Of a stretch of DNA of 64,000 nt, positions 52,262 through 60,417 are shown one piece after another. The DNA lies in assembly GCA_963668115.1 (NCBI GenBank), contig OY764147.1, positions 2,418,001-2,482,000 on the forward strand, in the 5' to 3' direction. A program made the translations under genes and the position numbers. The stretch comes from Plut-88900 sp963668115 (lineage in GTDB: Bacteria; Chloroflexota; Dehalococcoidia; Plut-88900). The notes under the pieces were generated by a model. That model ran no database searches and was not told where the DNA came from. It was given only the letters and a program-made list of their open reading frames with translations. The first letter of the stretch is position 1, and the number at the start of each line of letters is the position of its first letter.

Positions 52262-52470
52262 GGATGCCCGCGCTACGGCGCGGAAGGACCCCACCTGCGC
52301 CCAACGAGGCGTACGGATGGATGCCTGTTTTGACTCGCTGCAGATGTTCCCACGGCTAACCCCCGCGAGTGTCACCCTCCGCCGTGGATGCCTGCCCAGG
52401 CTCGCCGCAGAAGAAGACCCACAGCTAACCCAACTGCGAGCTTCCCCTTCCGCTGTGGATGCCCGCGCCT
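52262..52470 (+). repeat. Degenerate tandem repeat, four units
   Basis: Units begin GGATGCC(C/T)G at 52262, 52319, 52386 and 52457 (57, 67 and 71 bp apart). Units 2 and 3 share CTCGC(T/C)GCAGA and CCCAC(G/A)GCTAACCC. Units 1 and 4 share a GCGC...GGCGCGGA hairpin. Function unknown. Confidence 0.55.
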
Positions 52471-52694
52471 TGGCGCGGACGTATTTTTTCCGCACCGCCG
52501 TACCCGGCGTTGCGACGATTGCCTGTACCAAGGCCCTGGCAATTTCCCACGTTCCGGCCCCCGACGCCCCGGCCCACGCCGCAGAGGGGGCGCTGGCACT
52601 CCCTTCCCCCCATTCCCATCCCGATGCCCCGCGAGGGATCTCTCACGCCTGCCCCGTTCCCACACCGACCCGGCAATCCACACCTCTCCCCTCC

Positions 52695-52728
52695 GTCATT
52701 CCGGCCGCCGAGAGCCGGAATCCATCCC
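52695..52728 (+). repeat. Palindromic repeat without nested module
   Basis: GTCATTCCGGCCGCCGAG, AGCCGG, AATCCATCCC. Nearly the same as the copy at 46405-46438. Confidence 0.8.
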
Positions 52729-52771
52729 CGGCGGGGAGTGGGGGGCGAGGCTCCCGGGATTTCCCCCTCCA

Positions 52772-52830
52772 GGCGTCATTCAATCAAAACAGCTACGAGT
52801 TCAATCAACGTTCAATCAATCTTCAATCAA
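52772..52830. repeat. CAATC iterons (copy 2)
   Basis: Core CAATC at 52781, 52802, 52813 and 52824: gaps 21, 11, 11, the same as the first four in copy 1, with flanks GGCGTCATT and AGCTACGA conserved. It lies 121 bp before the CDF exporter start. Confidence 0.8.
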
Positions 52831-52950
52831 AACCCCGCCCCCCACATCTGAATAAAACCCCCGTGTCCCTCCCCCACCCAACCGGGCGAGTGCACAATGT
52901 GGACAACCCGCACCTGACTCTATATCATCCTCCGCGCCAGGGTGAACAAG

Positions 52951-54141
52951 ATGTCGGAAAAGGAACACGACCACCACGATCACCACGGGCATGGTCACGA
53001 TGACCACGGCCACGACGATCATGGGCATGACGATCATGCCGGCCACGAGGATCACGGCCACGACGATCACGCCGGTCACGACCATGATGATCGCGGCCAC
53101 GACGACCACTCGGGCCATGACCACCACGGCCACGATCATGGACACGGCGGCCACGATCATGGACACGGCGGCCACGACCACGCCGCCGAGCTGCGCAGCG
53201 TAAGCAAGCGCAGGCTGTCCATTGCTCTGTCCATGATCTCCACCTACATGGTCGCCGAGGTCGTTGGCGGCGTTCTGTCCGGCAGCCTCGCCCTCATCTC
53301 CGACGCAGGCCACATGCTCACCGACGCCCTCGCCATCGTCATGGCCCTCGTCGCCATGAAGCTCGGCGAGAGAGCCGCCTCCGCCACCCGCACCTTCGGC
53401 TACTACCGCACCGAGATCCTCGCCGCACTGGCCAACGTCGTCGGGCTGTGGCTGATAGTCGCCTGGATCTGCTTCGAGGCTTATCACCGGTTCCACGAAC
53501 TGAGCGTCGGCCATCTGGAAATAGAGGGCCCCATAGTCCTCTACGTGGGATTGGGCGGCCTCGCCATCAACCTGATTACCGCCTACATGCTGCACGCGGC
53601 CTCGGGCCACAGCCTCAACGTCGAAGGCGCCCTCCAGCACGTCATGGCGGACCTGCTCGGGTCGGTCGGTGTGGTCGTTTCGGCTGCACTGATAATGGGC
53701 TTCGGATGGACCATGGCCGACCCCATCATCAGCATCGTCATCGCCCTTCTGATCCTCAACGGCACCCGCGGCCTTATATCCAAGATAGTCAACGTCCTCC
53801 TCGAAGGCGCCCCCGAGCACCTCGACGTCTACAAGCTCTGCAGCGACATCGAAGACGTGGAGGGCGTCACCATCATCCACGACGTCCACGCCTGGACCAT
53901 CACCTCCGGCATGGTGTCCTTCACCGCCCACATCCTCATAGACCCTTCATACCCCGGGGACAAGGACGAACTGCTGAGGCGAATAAAGGACCTGGCCCAC
54001 GACAACTTCGGCATCACCCACGCCACCATTCAGTTGGAAGAGTCCGTGCTGGGCTGCAAGGAGGACCACCACGTAGACCACCTCGTCTCCAGGGCCCGAC
54101 TGGAGAATGGCCGCAAGAGGTGGAAGTGGCTCCCCATCTGA
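52951..54141 (+). CDS. czcD: CDF-family zinc/cation exporter with long His-rich N-terminus
   Basis: A 396-residue cation diffusion facilitator. The N-terminal 75 residues are repeats of DDHGHDD/HDHGHGGHD (metal-sensing or buffering tail). The membrane part has about six TM helices, with HxxxD pairs AGHMLTDALAI (TM2) and a second in TM5 (SVGVVVSAALIMG), and the inner His-rich loop is small. The C-terminal domain begins near ILNGTRGLISKIV. Exports Zn2+ (perhaps Co2+, Cd2+) in exchange for protons. ATG 52951 is preferred to GTG 52942. Ends at a strong bidirectional terminator (54188-54213). Confidence 0.9.
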   Translation: MSEKEHDHHDHHGHGHDDHGHDDHGHDDHAGHEDHGHDDHAGHDHDDRGHDDHSGHDHHGHDHGHGGHDHGHGGHDHAAELRSVSKRRLSIALSMISTYMVAEVVGGVLSGSLALISDAGHMLTDALAIVMALVAMKLGERAASATRTFGYYRTEILAALANVVGLWLIVAWICFEAYHRFHELSVGHLEIEGPIVLYVGLGGLAINLITAYMLHAASGHSLNVEGALQHVMADLLGSVGVVVSAALIMGFGWTMADPIISIVIALLILNGTRGLISKIVNVLLEGAPEHLDVYKLCSDIEDVEGVTIIHDVHAWTITSGMVSFTAHILIDPSYPGDKDELLRRIKDLAHDNFGITHATIQLEESVLGCKEDHHVDHLVSRARLENGRKRWKWLPI

Positions 54142-54187
54142 CCACCCCTCGAAAGCCCCGGTACGTCTAACCCCCCAATGAACCAAA

Positions 54188-54213
54188 AGCGCCGACCCAA
54201 GGGGGTCGGCGCT
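54188..54213. terminator. Bidirectional rho-independent terminator
   Basis: AGCGCCGACCC-aagg-GGGTCGGCGCT, an 11-bp perfect stem with a 4-nt loop, followed by TCTGTTTT on the plus strand and preceded by AAAA for the minus strand. It separates the CDF exporter from the convergent His-rich gene. Confidence 0.85.
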
Positions 54214-54264
54214 TCTGTTTTGCCAGGGCCTTGTAGCCTTGGCGCTTTCTCTGTCTATTTCGGC

Positions 54265-54486
54265 TTAGTGGCCGTGGTGCTCGTGGCCGTCACACTCGTG
54301 CGGGTCGTGCACGTGGCCCGACTCGTCGCCGTGGTGCTCGTGCGTGTCGCACTCATGGGAGTCGTGGGCGTGGTCCTCGGCGTGGTGCTCGTGGCCGTCG
54401 CACTCGTGGGAGTCGTGGACGTGGCCCGACTCGTCGCCGTGGTGCTCGTGAGCGTCGCACTCATGGGAGTCGTGGGCGTTTGCCAT
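54265..54486 (-). CDS. Small His/Cys-rich metal-binding protein
   Basis: A 73-residue protein made of repeats like DSHECDAHEHHGDESGHVHD, with about one third His and regular single Cys (HEC). It should bind several Zn2+ or Ni2+ ions, as a storage or chaperone peptide. GGAGGT ribosome site 8 bp before ATG 54486. A palindromic operator candidate (54556-54611) is just upstream. Follows the znuB gene on the same strand but is separated by a 280-bp gap, so probably its own transcript, co-regulated with znuABC. Confidence 0.8.
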   Translation of the reverse strand: MANAHDSHECDAHEHHGDESGHVHDSHECDGHEHHAEDHAHDSHECDTHEHHGDESGHVHDPHECDGHEHHGH

Positions 54487-54555
54487 GGTATCTACCTCCT
54501 GAGCTTTCACTCCAGCTTGCCAGCTCCCGGCCTGTCCGGGAGCCCGGCTGAAGTT

Positions 54556-54611
54556 ATGAGATACAAAATCTCATACGTGTCTCAGTAAGTATGTCATAAG
54601 TGTCTCAGTAA
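54556..54611. promoter_or_regulatory. Candidate metal-regulator operator
   Basis: Perfect inverted repeat ATGAGAT-acaaa-ATCTCAT (54556-54574), then two direct repeats GTGTCTCAGTAA at 54577-54588 and 54600-54611 (23 bp apart). The layout suits a Zur- or DtxR-like dimer plus a second site. Confidence 0.5.
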
Positions 54612-54765
54612 ATGCAATAGGGCGTCAAAACCAATTTGCCAGGCGCCCGCATCCTCGCCTCGACGACTCCGCATAGCGTCGGGCGCAGTCAGGACAACGC
54701 CGAAGATTCTTAAGGATATGAAGCCGGTTGCGAAAGCCTGAACGGCAATTCGTGGCTTCCACCGG

Positions 54766-55584
54766 CTACCGCGTCGCGAACCGCCGCTTTCCCACCGCCG
54801 TCAGGGCGAAGACGCCCGTAGCCACCAGCGCCATCGCCGGCCCCGAGGGCAGGTCGATATAGTAGGACAGGTACAGCCCCGTAACCGCCGACGCGGCCCC
54901 AATCACCGCCCCGAGCATCATCACCTCCACGAACCTCCTGGCTATCAGGTAGGCTGCCGCTGCGGGCGTGATCAGCATGGCCATGACTAGCACTATCCCC
55001 GCCGCCTGGATCCCGATCACTATGACCAGCGCCAGCAGGGCCAGCAGCACGTATTCGACCAGCCTCGTCTTGATCCCCACGACGGCTGCTCCCACCACGT
55101 CGAAGGTCGTGTAGACCAGCTGCCGGTGGAAGGTGTACAACCCTGCCAGCACCAGCGCCGTCAGCCCCAGCGAAACGTACACGTCCGTCTGGGAAACCCC
55201 CAGCACCTGCCCGAGCAGCAGGTCCTCTATGTCCACGTTGATGTTTGTAGCCGTGGACAGCATCACCAGCCCCAGCGCGAACATCCCCGCGAAGATGATT
55301 CCGATGGACGTGTCTTCGCTGATCCCCGTCCGACGACTCACGTCCCCCATCAGTACGGCTATCAGGATTGCTGCGGGCACGGCGGCGAAGAAGGGGCTGA
55401 ACCCGAGCATGAAAGCCACCACCATGGCCGGCAGCACGGAGTGCGCCAGGGCGTCTCCCATGAATGACCGACCCCTGGTTATCACATAGGCCCCCAGTAT
55501 CGGGCACATCACCCCCACCAGCACCGACACGATGAGCGCCCTCACCATGAAGCTGTACTGGAACGGTTCGAAGATCTGGTCCAT
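54766..55584 (-). CDS. znuB: Zinc ABC transporter permease
   Basis: A 272-residue ABC-3 permease with eight to nine TM helices: MVRALIVSVLVGVMCPILGAYVI, GDALAHSVLPAMVVAFMLG, GIIFAGMFALGLVML, GIQAAGIVLVMAMLITPAAAAYLI. The conserved ALAHS and permease EAA-like loop are seen. One-base overlap with znuC, so cotranslated. Imports Zn2+ (or Mn2+) with ZnuA and ZnuC. Confidence 0.92.
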   Translation of the reverse strand: MDQIFEPFQYSFMVRALIVSVLVGVMCPILGAYVITRGRSFMGDALAHSVLPAMVVAFMLGFSPFFAAVPAAILIAVLMGDVSRRTGISEDTSIGIIFAGMFALGLVMLSTATNINVDIEDLLLGQVLGVSQTDVYVSLGLTALVLAGLYTFHRQLVYTTFDVVGAAVVGIKTRLVEYVLLALLALVIVIGIQAAGIVLVMAMLITPAAAAYLIARRFVEVMMLGAVIGAASAVTGLYLSYYIDLPSGPAMALVATGVFALTAVGKRRFATR

Positions 55585-56351
55585 TACTGGCCGATGAGGG
55601 TCGGTTCGTAGTGATTGGCGGCAAACTCAATGCCGTGCGAACCGTACAGTTCCATCACCACCTCGGGGGTGAAGGCCTCTTCGGGAGGGCCCTGGGCGCA
55701 TATGTGGTGATTGACGCAGAGAATTTCGTCGAAGCGCTGGGCCAGGTTGGTCAGGTCGTGGGTCACCAGCACCACCACTCTACCCTCGTCCCGGAGCGTT
55801 TGAAGCACCTCTATGATGCCCTCCTGCGCCCCGACGTCCACGCCGCTGAAGGCCTCGTCCAGCAAGATTACGCTGGCCTCCTGCGCCAGCGCCCGACCTA
55901 TGAACACCCTCTGGCGCTGCCCTCCGGACAACTCGGCGATTGGCGACTTGCGCCTGTCCCACATGTCGACCCGCTTCAGGCATTCGCAGACCATTTCTCG
56001 GTCATACTTGCCCGGCTGCCGAAACCAGCCCAGGTTGCAGCATCTGCCCATCATCACAACGTCGTGGACTGTGGCCGGAAAAGCCCAGTTTATCCTGTCC
56101 CTTTGCGGAACGTAGGCCACTCCCCCCTTTTCGGCGGCCGAGCCATGAAGCTTAACCGAGCCCTTGCTCAGGGGAAGCAGGCCGACAATGGCTTCCAGCA
56201 GCGTACTCTTGCCTGCTCCGTTAGGGCCGACCACCCCCATGAGAGTGGCCGACCCCACCGAGAAGGTCACATCCGTCAGCGCCGTGTGACCGCCGCGAAC
56301 AACAGTCACGTCGTCAACGCTTATCCCGGGGCTGGATATTACCTTTTCCAT
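55584..56351 (-). CDS. znuC: Zinc ABC transporter ATPase
   Basis: A 255-residue ABC ATPase: Walker A GVVGPNGAGKSTLLEAI, signature ELSGGQRQRVFIGRALAQ, Walker B VILLDEAFSGVD, H-loop VLVTHDL. Overlaps the znuB start by one base and follows znuA by 37 bp. Confidence 0.94.
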   Translation of the reverse strand: MEKVISSPGISVDDVTVVRGGHTALTDVTFSVGSATLMGVVGPNGAGKSTLLEAIVGLLPLSKGSVKLHGSAAEKGGVAYVPQRDRINWAFPATVHDVVMMGRCCNLGWFRQPGKYDREMVCECLKRVDMWDRRKSPIAELSGGQRQRVFIGRALAQEASVILLDEAFSGVDVGAQEGIIEVLQTLRDEGRVVVLVTHDLTNLAQRFDEILCVNHHICAQGPPEEAFTPEVVMELYGSHGIEFAANHYEPTLIGQ

Positions 56352-56388
56352 TAGGTTACCCGGTGTCTATAACCTGTTTGCCGGGGGA

Positions 56389-57777
56389 CTACTTCAGAGC
56401 GTTCACTATCCTTTCCACGTTAGCCCTGACCATTTCCAGGTAGGTCTCCGCGCCGCTTCCTTCAGCGCCCAGAGAGCCCGAGTACAGCCTTACCAGCTCC
56501 GCGCCCGACTCCGCAGCCAGCGCCGTGGCAAGCCGCTCGCTAACTGTGGTCTCCCCGAACAACGCCGGAACGTTGTACTGCTCCACTATCTCCGTCAGTT
56601 CAGCCATGTGCTCCGCCGACGGCTCCACTTCCGTGGTGGTGCCAAGGATCACTCCTATCACCTCGAAACCGTACCTGTCGGCGAAGTATCCGAAGCTGTC
56701 GTGCGAGGTCAGGAGTAACCTGTTGGCCTGAGGCACGGCGCTGACCTGCTCTTGCGTCCATGCGTCCAGTTCATCCAGTTGAGCCTTGTACGCTGTCGCG
56801 TTGGACCAGTAGCCATTGGCCCCGGCCGTGTCCAGCGTCGACAGGTGCTCAGCTATCAGGTCCACTGCCAGCTTGACCCGCAGCGGGTCGAACCAGAAGT
56901 GCGGGTCCTCCAGGCCGTGCCCATGACCCTCGTGCCCTTCTTCCTCACCAGAGACGAGATGTTCGATCTCCTCGATGGCCTCTTCTATGTCCATCGCACC
57001 GCTTTCTGCCTGCGCAATGATGGCCAGGACCATCTCGGCGACTTCTTCATCCTCTGCGTGGTCTTCTTCCTCGCCGTGGTCTTCACCTTCCTCTTCCTCG
57101 CCCTCGTCATGGTCTTCATCATCACCTTCCTCCTCCTCACCATGGTCTTCTTCCTCGCCGTCTTCCTCACCATGGCCTTCCTCTGCCTCCTCAAATGCAG
57201 CTATCAGCTCCTTGATTTCGGCAAAAGCCTCCTCGGCCGTGAGTTCTCCCTCCTCCACCTCGTGAATGGCTTCCCCTATGTGCTCCAGCAGTTCCACCTC
57301 TTCCCGGTGGGACTCCGCAAACTCTATGGGTTCGATGGCGTCGGTCAGTTCAATAATGGAAGACTCGTCACGAGCCGCATTCTCCAGCAATTCGTGCAGC
57401 CAACCCTCTTCGAGGCCGAGCCCGATGCTGAACACCAGGTCGGCATCTGCGATCCTGGCAACGTCCCGGGCCCCGGGCTGGAACCCATGGGGGTCGGCGC
57501 CTGTCGGGACCAGGCTGAACACTTCCACCCGGTCGCCACCCACGTTGTTGACCCAGTCAGCAGCGAAGTTAGTGGTGGTGACCACCTGGACCTTCTCCAC
57601 TTCCTCTTCTTCAACCACTTCCGTCGCGGGTACTTCTTCGGGCACTTCCGTCGCCTGTTCCACCTCTTCAACTTCCTCACTCGAGCAACCCGCTATCCCG
57701 GCAAAGGCCAGCAGACCAACCAACATAAGCGCTAGCAATGCCATGGGTAAGCGACCTTTGATGGTATTGAATATCAT
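56389..57777 (-). CDS. znuA: Zinc-binding lipoprotein of the ZnuABC importer
   Basis: A 462-residue cluster 9 solute-binding protein. Signal peptide with lipobox FAGIAGC (Cys near residue 30), then an acidic EEVEE linker. Metal-binding His sites: VPTGADPHGFQPGARDVARI, LEDPHFWFDPLRV, LLTSHDSFGYFADRYGF and a late Asp/Glu. A very long Glu/His/Asp-rich insertion (about residues 180-300, e.g. EEEDHAEDEEVAE) sits where Zn SBPs have a flexible loop; here it is far longer than usual. ATG 57777 gives the signal peptide; an upstream in-frame start would add 18 residues. Confidence 0.9.
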   Translation of the reverse strand: MIFNTIKGRLPMALLALMLVGLLAFAGIAGCSSEEVEEVEQATEVPEEVPATEVVEEEEVEKVQVVTTTNFAADWVNNVGGDRVEVFSLVPTGADPHGFQPGARDVARIADADLVFSIGLGLEEGWLHELLENAARDESSIIELTDAIEPIEFAESHREEVELLEHIGEAIHEVEEGELTAEEAFAEIKELIAAFEEAEEGHGEEDGEEEDHGEEEEGDDEDHDEGEEEEGEDHGEEEDHAEDEEVAEMVLAIIAQAESGAMDIEEAIEEIEHLVSGEEEGHEGHGHGLEDPHFWFDPLRVKLAVDLIAEHLSTLDTAGANGYWSNATAYKAQLDELDAWTQEQVSAVPQANRLLLTSHDSFGYFADRYGFEVIGVILGTTTEVEPSAEHMAELTEIVEQYNVPALFGETTVSERLATALAAESGAELVRLYSGSLGAEGSGAETYLEMVRANVERIVNALK

Positions 57778-57851
57778 CGTTTGAACTCCACTATTGAGAA
57801 TAAATCTCTTAAATTCAGCGCCCATGAGCACTTATATAGCTCTTGAGCACA

Positions 57852-57887
57852 GCTTAGTATGCTAAGGTTATATGGTAGAGATGTCAA
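57852..57887 (-). promoter_or_regulatory. znuA promoter with overlapping operator
   Basis: On the minus strand TTGACA (57887-57882), 17 bp, TAGCAT (57864-57859). The inverted repeat CTTAG-TATG-CTAAG (57853-57866) lies over the -10, as expected for a metal-dependent repressor such as Zur or MntR. Confidence 0.55.
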
Positions 57888-58070
57888 GAAAACGCCAGAA
57901 TTCTGGTTCAACCTGATTTTGGATGAATAATCATTAGTTATTGCGAAATAATCTCAATAGTGTATTCAAAATGCTAATACGAGACATCTCCATCATGTCC
58001 ATTGCAATGCTCCCACCCGCGCCCCGATGCACGTGCCGTTGACTCCGCAATTCTCCCACCCCCGACGGTG

Positions 58071-58076
58071 TATAAT
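58071..58076 (+). promoter_or_regulatory. Candidate -10 box of lipA
   Basis: Perfect TATAAT at 58071-58076, 45 bp before ATG 58122. No -35 at the usual distance. TACAATGTGC at 63707 (enolase gene) is similar to TATAATGTGC here. Confidence 0.45.
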
Positions 58077-58121
58077 GTGCATGCGTGTCCCCTAGGGATC
58101 TGGTTCTGAGACCGATTGGAC

Positions 58122-59000
58122 ATGGGACCCACGGCAACCCCCACAAAACCTTCCCCGCCTCCCCGCCGCCCCTCCTGGCTAAAGGTGCGCCTCAAGACCG
58201 GCCCCAACTATCTGGAGCTGAAGTCCTTGATGCGGAAGATGTCTCTGAACACGGTCTGCGAGGAGGCCAACTGTCCCAACATCTTCGAATGTTGGCAGAA
58301 CCGCACCGCCACCTTCATGATCCTGGGAGACGTGTGCACCCGGGCCTGCCGCTTCTGCGCCGTGACATCCGGCAAGCCAACGTGGAACGACCCCCTGGAA
58401 CCCGAGCGCGTCGCACGCGCCGTCGAGAAGATGCGCCTTTCTCACGTAGTCATAACCTCCGTGGCCCGGGATGACCTACCCGATGGCGGCGCCTCTGCCT
58501 TCGCACAGACAATAACCAGGACACGAGACCGCAACCCCGAGACCCGCATCGAGGTGCTCATACCCGACTTCGGCGGCTCCGAGGACAGCTTGTATACCGT
58601 CCTGGCCGCGAAGCCCGATATCCTCAACCACAACATCGAAACCGTCGCCCGGCTGCAGAAGGTCGTACGTTCCCGGGCCACCTACGAAAGGTCTCTCCAA
58701 TTGTTGGAAAGGGCCAAGACGAAGGCCCCGGAGAGGCTGACGAAGTCCGGCATAATGCTGGGGGTCGGGGAGGAGATGGAGGAAGCGTTGCAGACCATGA
58801 ACGACCTCCGGGGCGTCGGCTGCGACATTCTCACCATCGGCCAGTACCTCCGGCCCTCCGAGTCCCATCTCCCCATCAGCCGCTACTACACCCCGGAGGA
58901 GTTTGCCGAGTTGAAGGAAGAGGGTCGGCGGATGGGCTTCCGACACGTGGAGTCGGGGCCCCTGGTACGCAGCTCATACCACGCCCACGAGCAGGTCTAG
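58122..59000 (+). CDS. lipA: Lipoyl synthase
   Basis: A 292-residue radical-SAM enzyme inserting two sulfurs into octanoyl groups on E2 proteins. Auxiliary-cluster ligands CEEANCPNIFEC (CxxxxxCxxxxxC pattern), radical-SAM cluster CTRACRFCAV (CxxxCxxC), and the terminal RSSYHAHEQV. ATG 58122 is used; TTG 58116 possible. First gene of the PDH operon, 18 bp before lpd, so the sulfur-insertion enzyme is made with its substrate complex. LipB is not in the window. Confidence 0.95.
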   Translation: MGPTATPTKPSPPPRRPSWLKVRLKTGPNYLELKSLMRKMSLNTVCEEANCPNIFECWQNRTATFMILGDVCTRACRFCAVTSGKPTWNDPLEPERVARAVEKMRLSHVVITSVARDDLPDGGASAFAQTITRTRDRNPETRIEVLIPDFGGSEDSLYTVLAAKPDILNHNIETVARLQKVVRSRATYERSLQLLERAKTKAPERLTKSGIMLGVGEEMEEALQTMNDLRGVGCDILTIGQYLRPSESHLPISRYYTPEEFAELKEEGRRMGFRHVESGPLVRSSYHAHEQV

Positions 59001-59018
59001 GTAGAGTATCCTGTAGAC

Positions 59019-60398
59019 ATGGCCGGTTACGACATAGCAGTAATGGGCGGCGGGCCCGGCGGTTACGTAGCTGCAATACGCGCTGCGCAGCTGGGTTACA
59101 GCGTCGCCATAGTGGAGAAGGAAGAGATCGGCGGGCTCTGCCTAAACTGGGGGTGCATTCCCAGCAAGTCCCTCCTGCGCAACGCCGAAGTCCTGTCGCT
59201 ATTCCACCGCGCCTCCGAGTTCGGCATCTCCTTCGATAACCTGTCCGTCGACTACGGCAAGGCCGTAGACCGCAGCCGCCAGGTCGTGAAGAGACTTGTG
59301 GGCGGGCTCAAATCCCTCATGAAGCGCTATGGCATAGCCGTACTCGCCGGCCATGCCTCAATCCCGGGCCCCGGGCGTATCTCCGTTGACGGACGGGAAG
59401 AGATTCAGGCCGCCAATATCATCGTAGCCACCGGAGCCCTCAACAAGGGCATACCCTCCCTGCCCGTGGACGGGGAGAACATCATCACCACCCGAGAAGC
59501 CCTAGCGCTCAAGGACCTCCCCGACCGCGTGGCCATTGTCGGGGGCGGGGCGGCGGGCGTCGAGTTTGCGTATCTCTGGTCCACCTATGGCTGCGAAGTG
59601 ACCGTTATAGAGGTGCTTCCCCACCTACTTCCCAACGAAGACCCCGAGATCAGCCGGACCCTGGAAAAGTCCTTCCAGAAGCAGGGCGTCAATATCATGA
59701 CCGGCTCCCGAGTCGAAGAGTCCGACTTCACAAATGGCGTCGGGACTCTCTCCATCTCGACCGGCGACGAATCACGACAGGTCCAATGCGATAAGGTTTT
59801 CGTCGCTGTCGGTCTGGAGGGGAACATCGCCGGGACGGGCCTTAGCGAGATGGGAGTCGGGATGGACGGCGGCTTCATCGCTGTTGATGAAGCGATGCGC
59901 ACCAACCTGTCCAACATCTACGCCGTAGGCGACGTGACCGGCGCACCCCTACTCGCCCACACCGCGTTCGCCCAGGGGCACATTGCCGTCGAGACCATCG
60001 CCGGCCTCCCGACCACAAAGCTGGTCTCCGAAAACATCCCCAGGGCCACCTACTGCCAGCCCCAGGTGGCCAGTGTGGGCCTAACCGAGGCCCAGGCCCG
60101 GGAGCGGGGCATGGAGGTGAAGGTAGGCAGGTTCCCATTCATGGCCAGCGGCAAGGCCCTCGGCCTTGGAGACAGGGAAGGTTTCATCAAGGTTGTAGCG
60201 GGAGCGGAATACGGAGAGATCCTGGGCGCTCACATGATCGGGCCCGAGGTAACGGAGCTTCTGGGAGAGGTCTCGGTGGCCCAGGCCCTTGACGCTACCA
60301 TTGAGGACGTGGGTCTCGCGGTCCATCCCCATCCCACCCTGTCCGAGGCCCTCAAAGAAGCAGCCCTGGCCGCCATGGGCCAGGCCGTCCACATGTAG
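59019..60398 (+). CDS. lpd: Dihydrolipoamide dehydrogenase (E3)
   Basis: A 459-residue flavoprotein. FAD site MGGGPGGYVAAIRAAQLG, redox disulfide GGLCLNWGCIPSKSLL, NAD site VAIVGGGAAGVEFAYLW, second FAD block NIYAVGDVTGAPLLAHTAFA, and the C-terminal dimer-interface His-Glu VHPHPTLSEALKEA. Regenerates lipoate for the PDH E2. Followed by pdhA after 19 bp. Confidence 0.95.
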   Translation: MAGYDIAVMGGGPGGYVAAIRAAQLGYSVAIVEKEEIGGLCLNWGCIPSKSLLRNAEVLSLFHRASEFGISFDNLSVDYGKAVDRSRQVVKRLVGGLKSLMKRYGIAVLAGHASIPGPGRISVDGREEIQAANIIVATGALNKGIPSLPVDGENIITTREALALKDLPDRVAIVGGGAAGVEFAYLWSTYGCEVTVIEVLPHLLPNEDPEISRTLEKSFQKQGVNIMTGSRVEESDFTNGVGTLSISTGDESRQVQCDKVFVAVGLEGNIAGTGLSEMGVGMDGGFIAVDEAMRTNLSNIYAVGDVTGAPLLAHTAFAQGHIAVETIAGLPTTKLVSENIPRATYCQPQVASVGLTEAQARERGMEVKVGRFPFMASGKALGLGDREGFIKVVAGAEYGEILGAHMIGPEVTELLGEVSVAQALDATIEDVGLAVHPHPTLSEALKEAALAAMGQAVHM

Positions 60399-60417
60399 AG
60401 GTACGCGGGAGGAGGCC

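Larger units (their letters stand above)
51184..52950. other. Gene-free 1.77-kb repeat field
   Basis: No convincing gene on either strand; long frames here are GC-rich Pro/Arg shadows. It holds module-bearing palindromic repeats at 51331-51401, 51711-51762 and 51834-51880, an uninterrupted one at 52695-52728, a second-family copy at 51463-51510 (GTTCGCCCTGAGCGGAGTCG...), the tandem array at 52262-52470 and CAATC iteron copy 2 at 52772-52830. It looks like a sink for dispersed repeats between the restriction system and the zinc exporter. Confidence 0.75.
57778..58121. other. 344-bp divergent control region between znuA and lipA
   Basis: AT-rich. Contains the znuA promoter and operator (57859-57887), GAGA-ataaa-TCTC (about 57791-57803), GAGC...GCTC (about 57826-57844), palindrome CCAGAATTCTGG (57895-57906) and the lipA -10 (58071-58076). 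No gene. Confidence 0.7.

Noticed and set aside
52041..53003. A 320-codon plus-strand frame across the repeat field
   Set aside because: Runs through repeats and iterons, overlaps the CDF start, and is Pro/Arg/Ser-rich with no domain; the GC-rich composition alone keeps the frame open.
54178..54588. A Val-rich plus-strand frame
   Set aside because: Antisense of the His-rich repeat gene; VVLVAVAL-type runs are the complement of His/Cys codons.
56752..57735. A 327-codon plus-strand frame with hydrophobic runs
   Set aside because: It is the antisense of the acidic insert of znuA; the Phe/Leu runs are complements of GAA/GAG codons.
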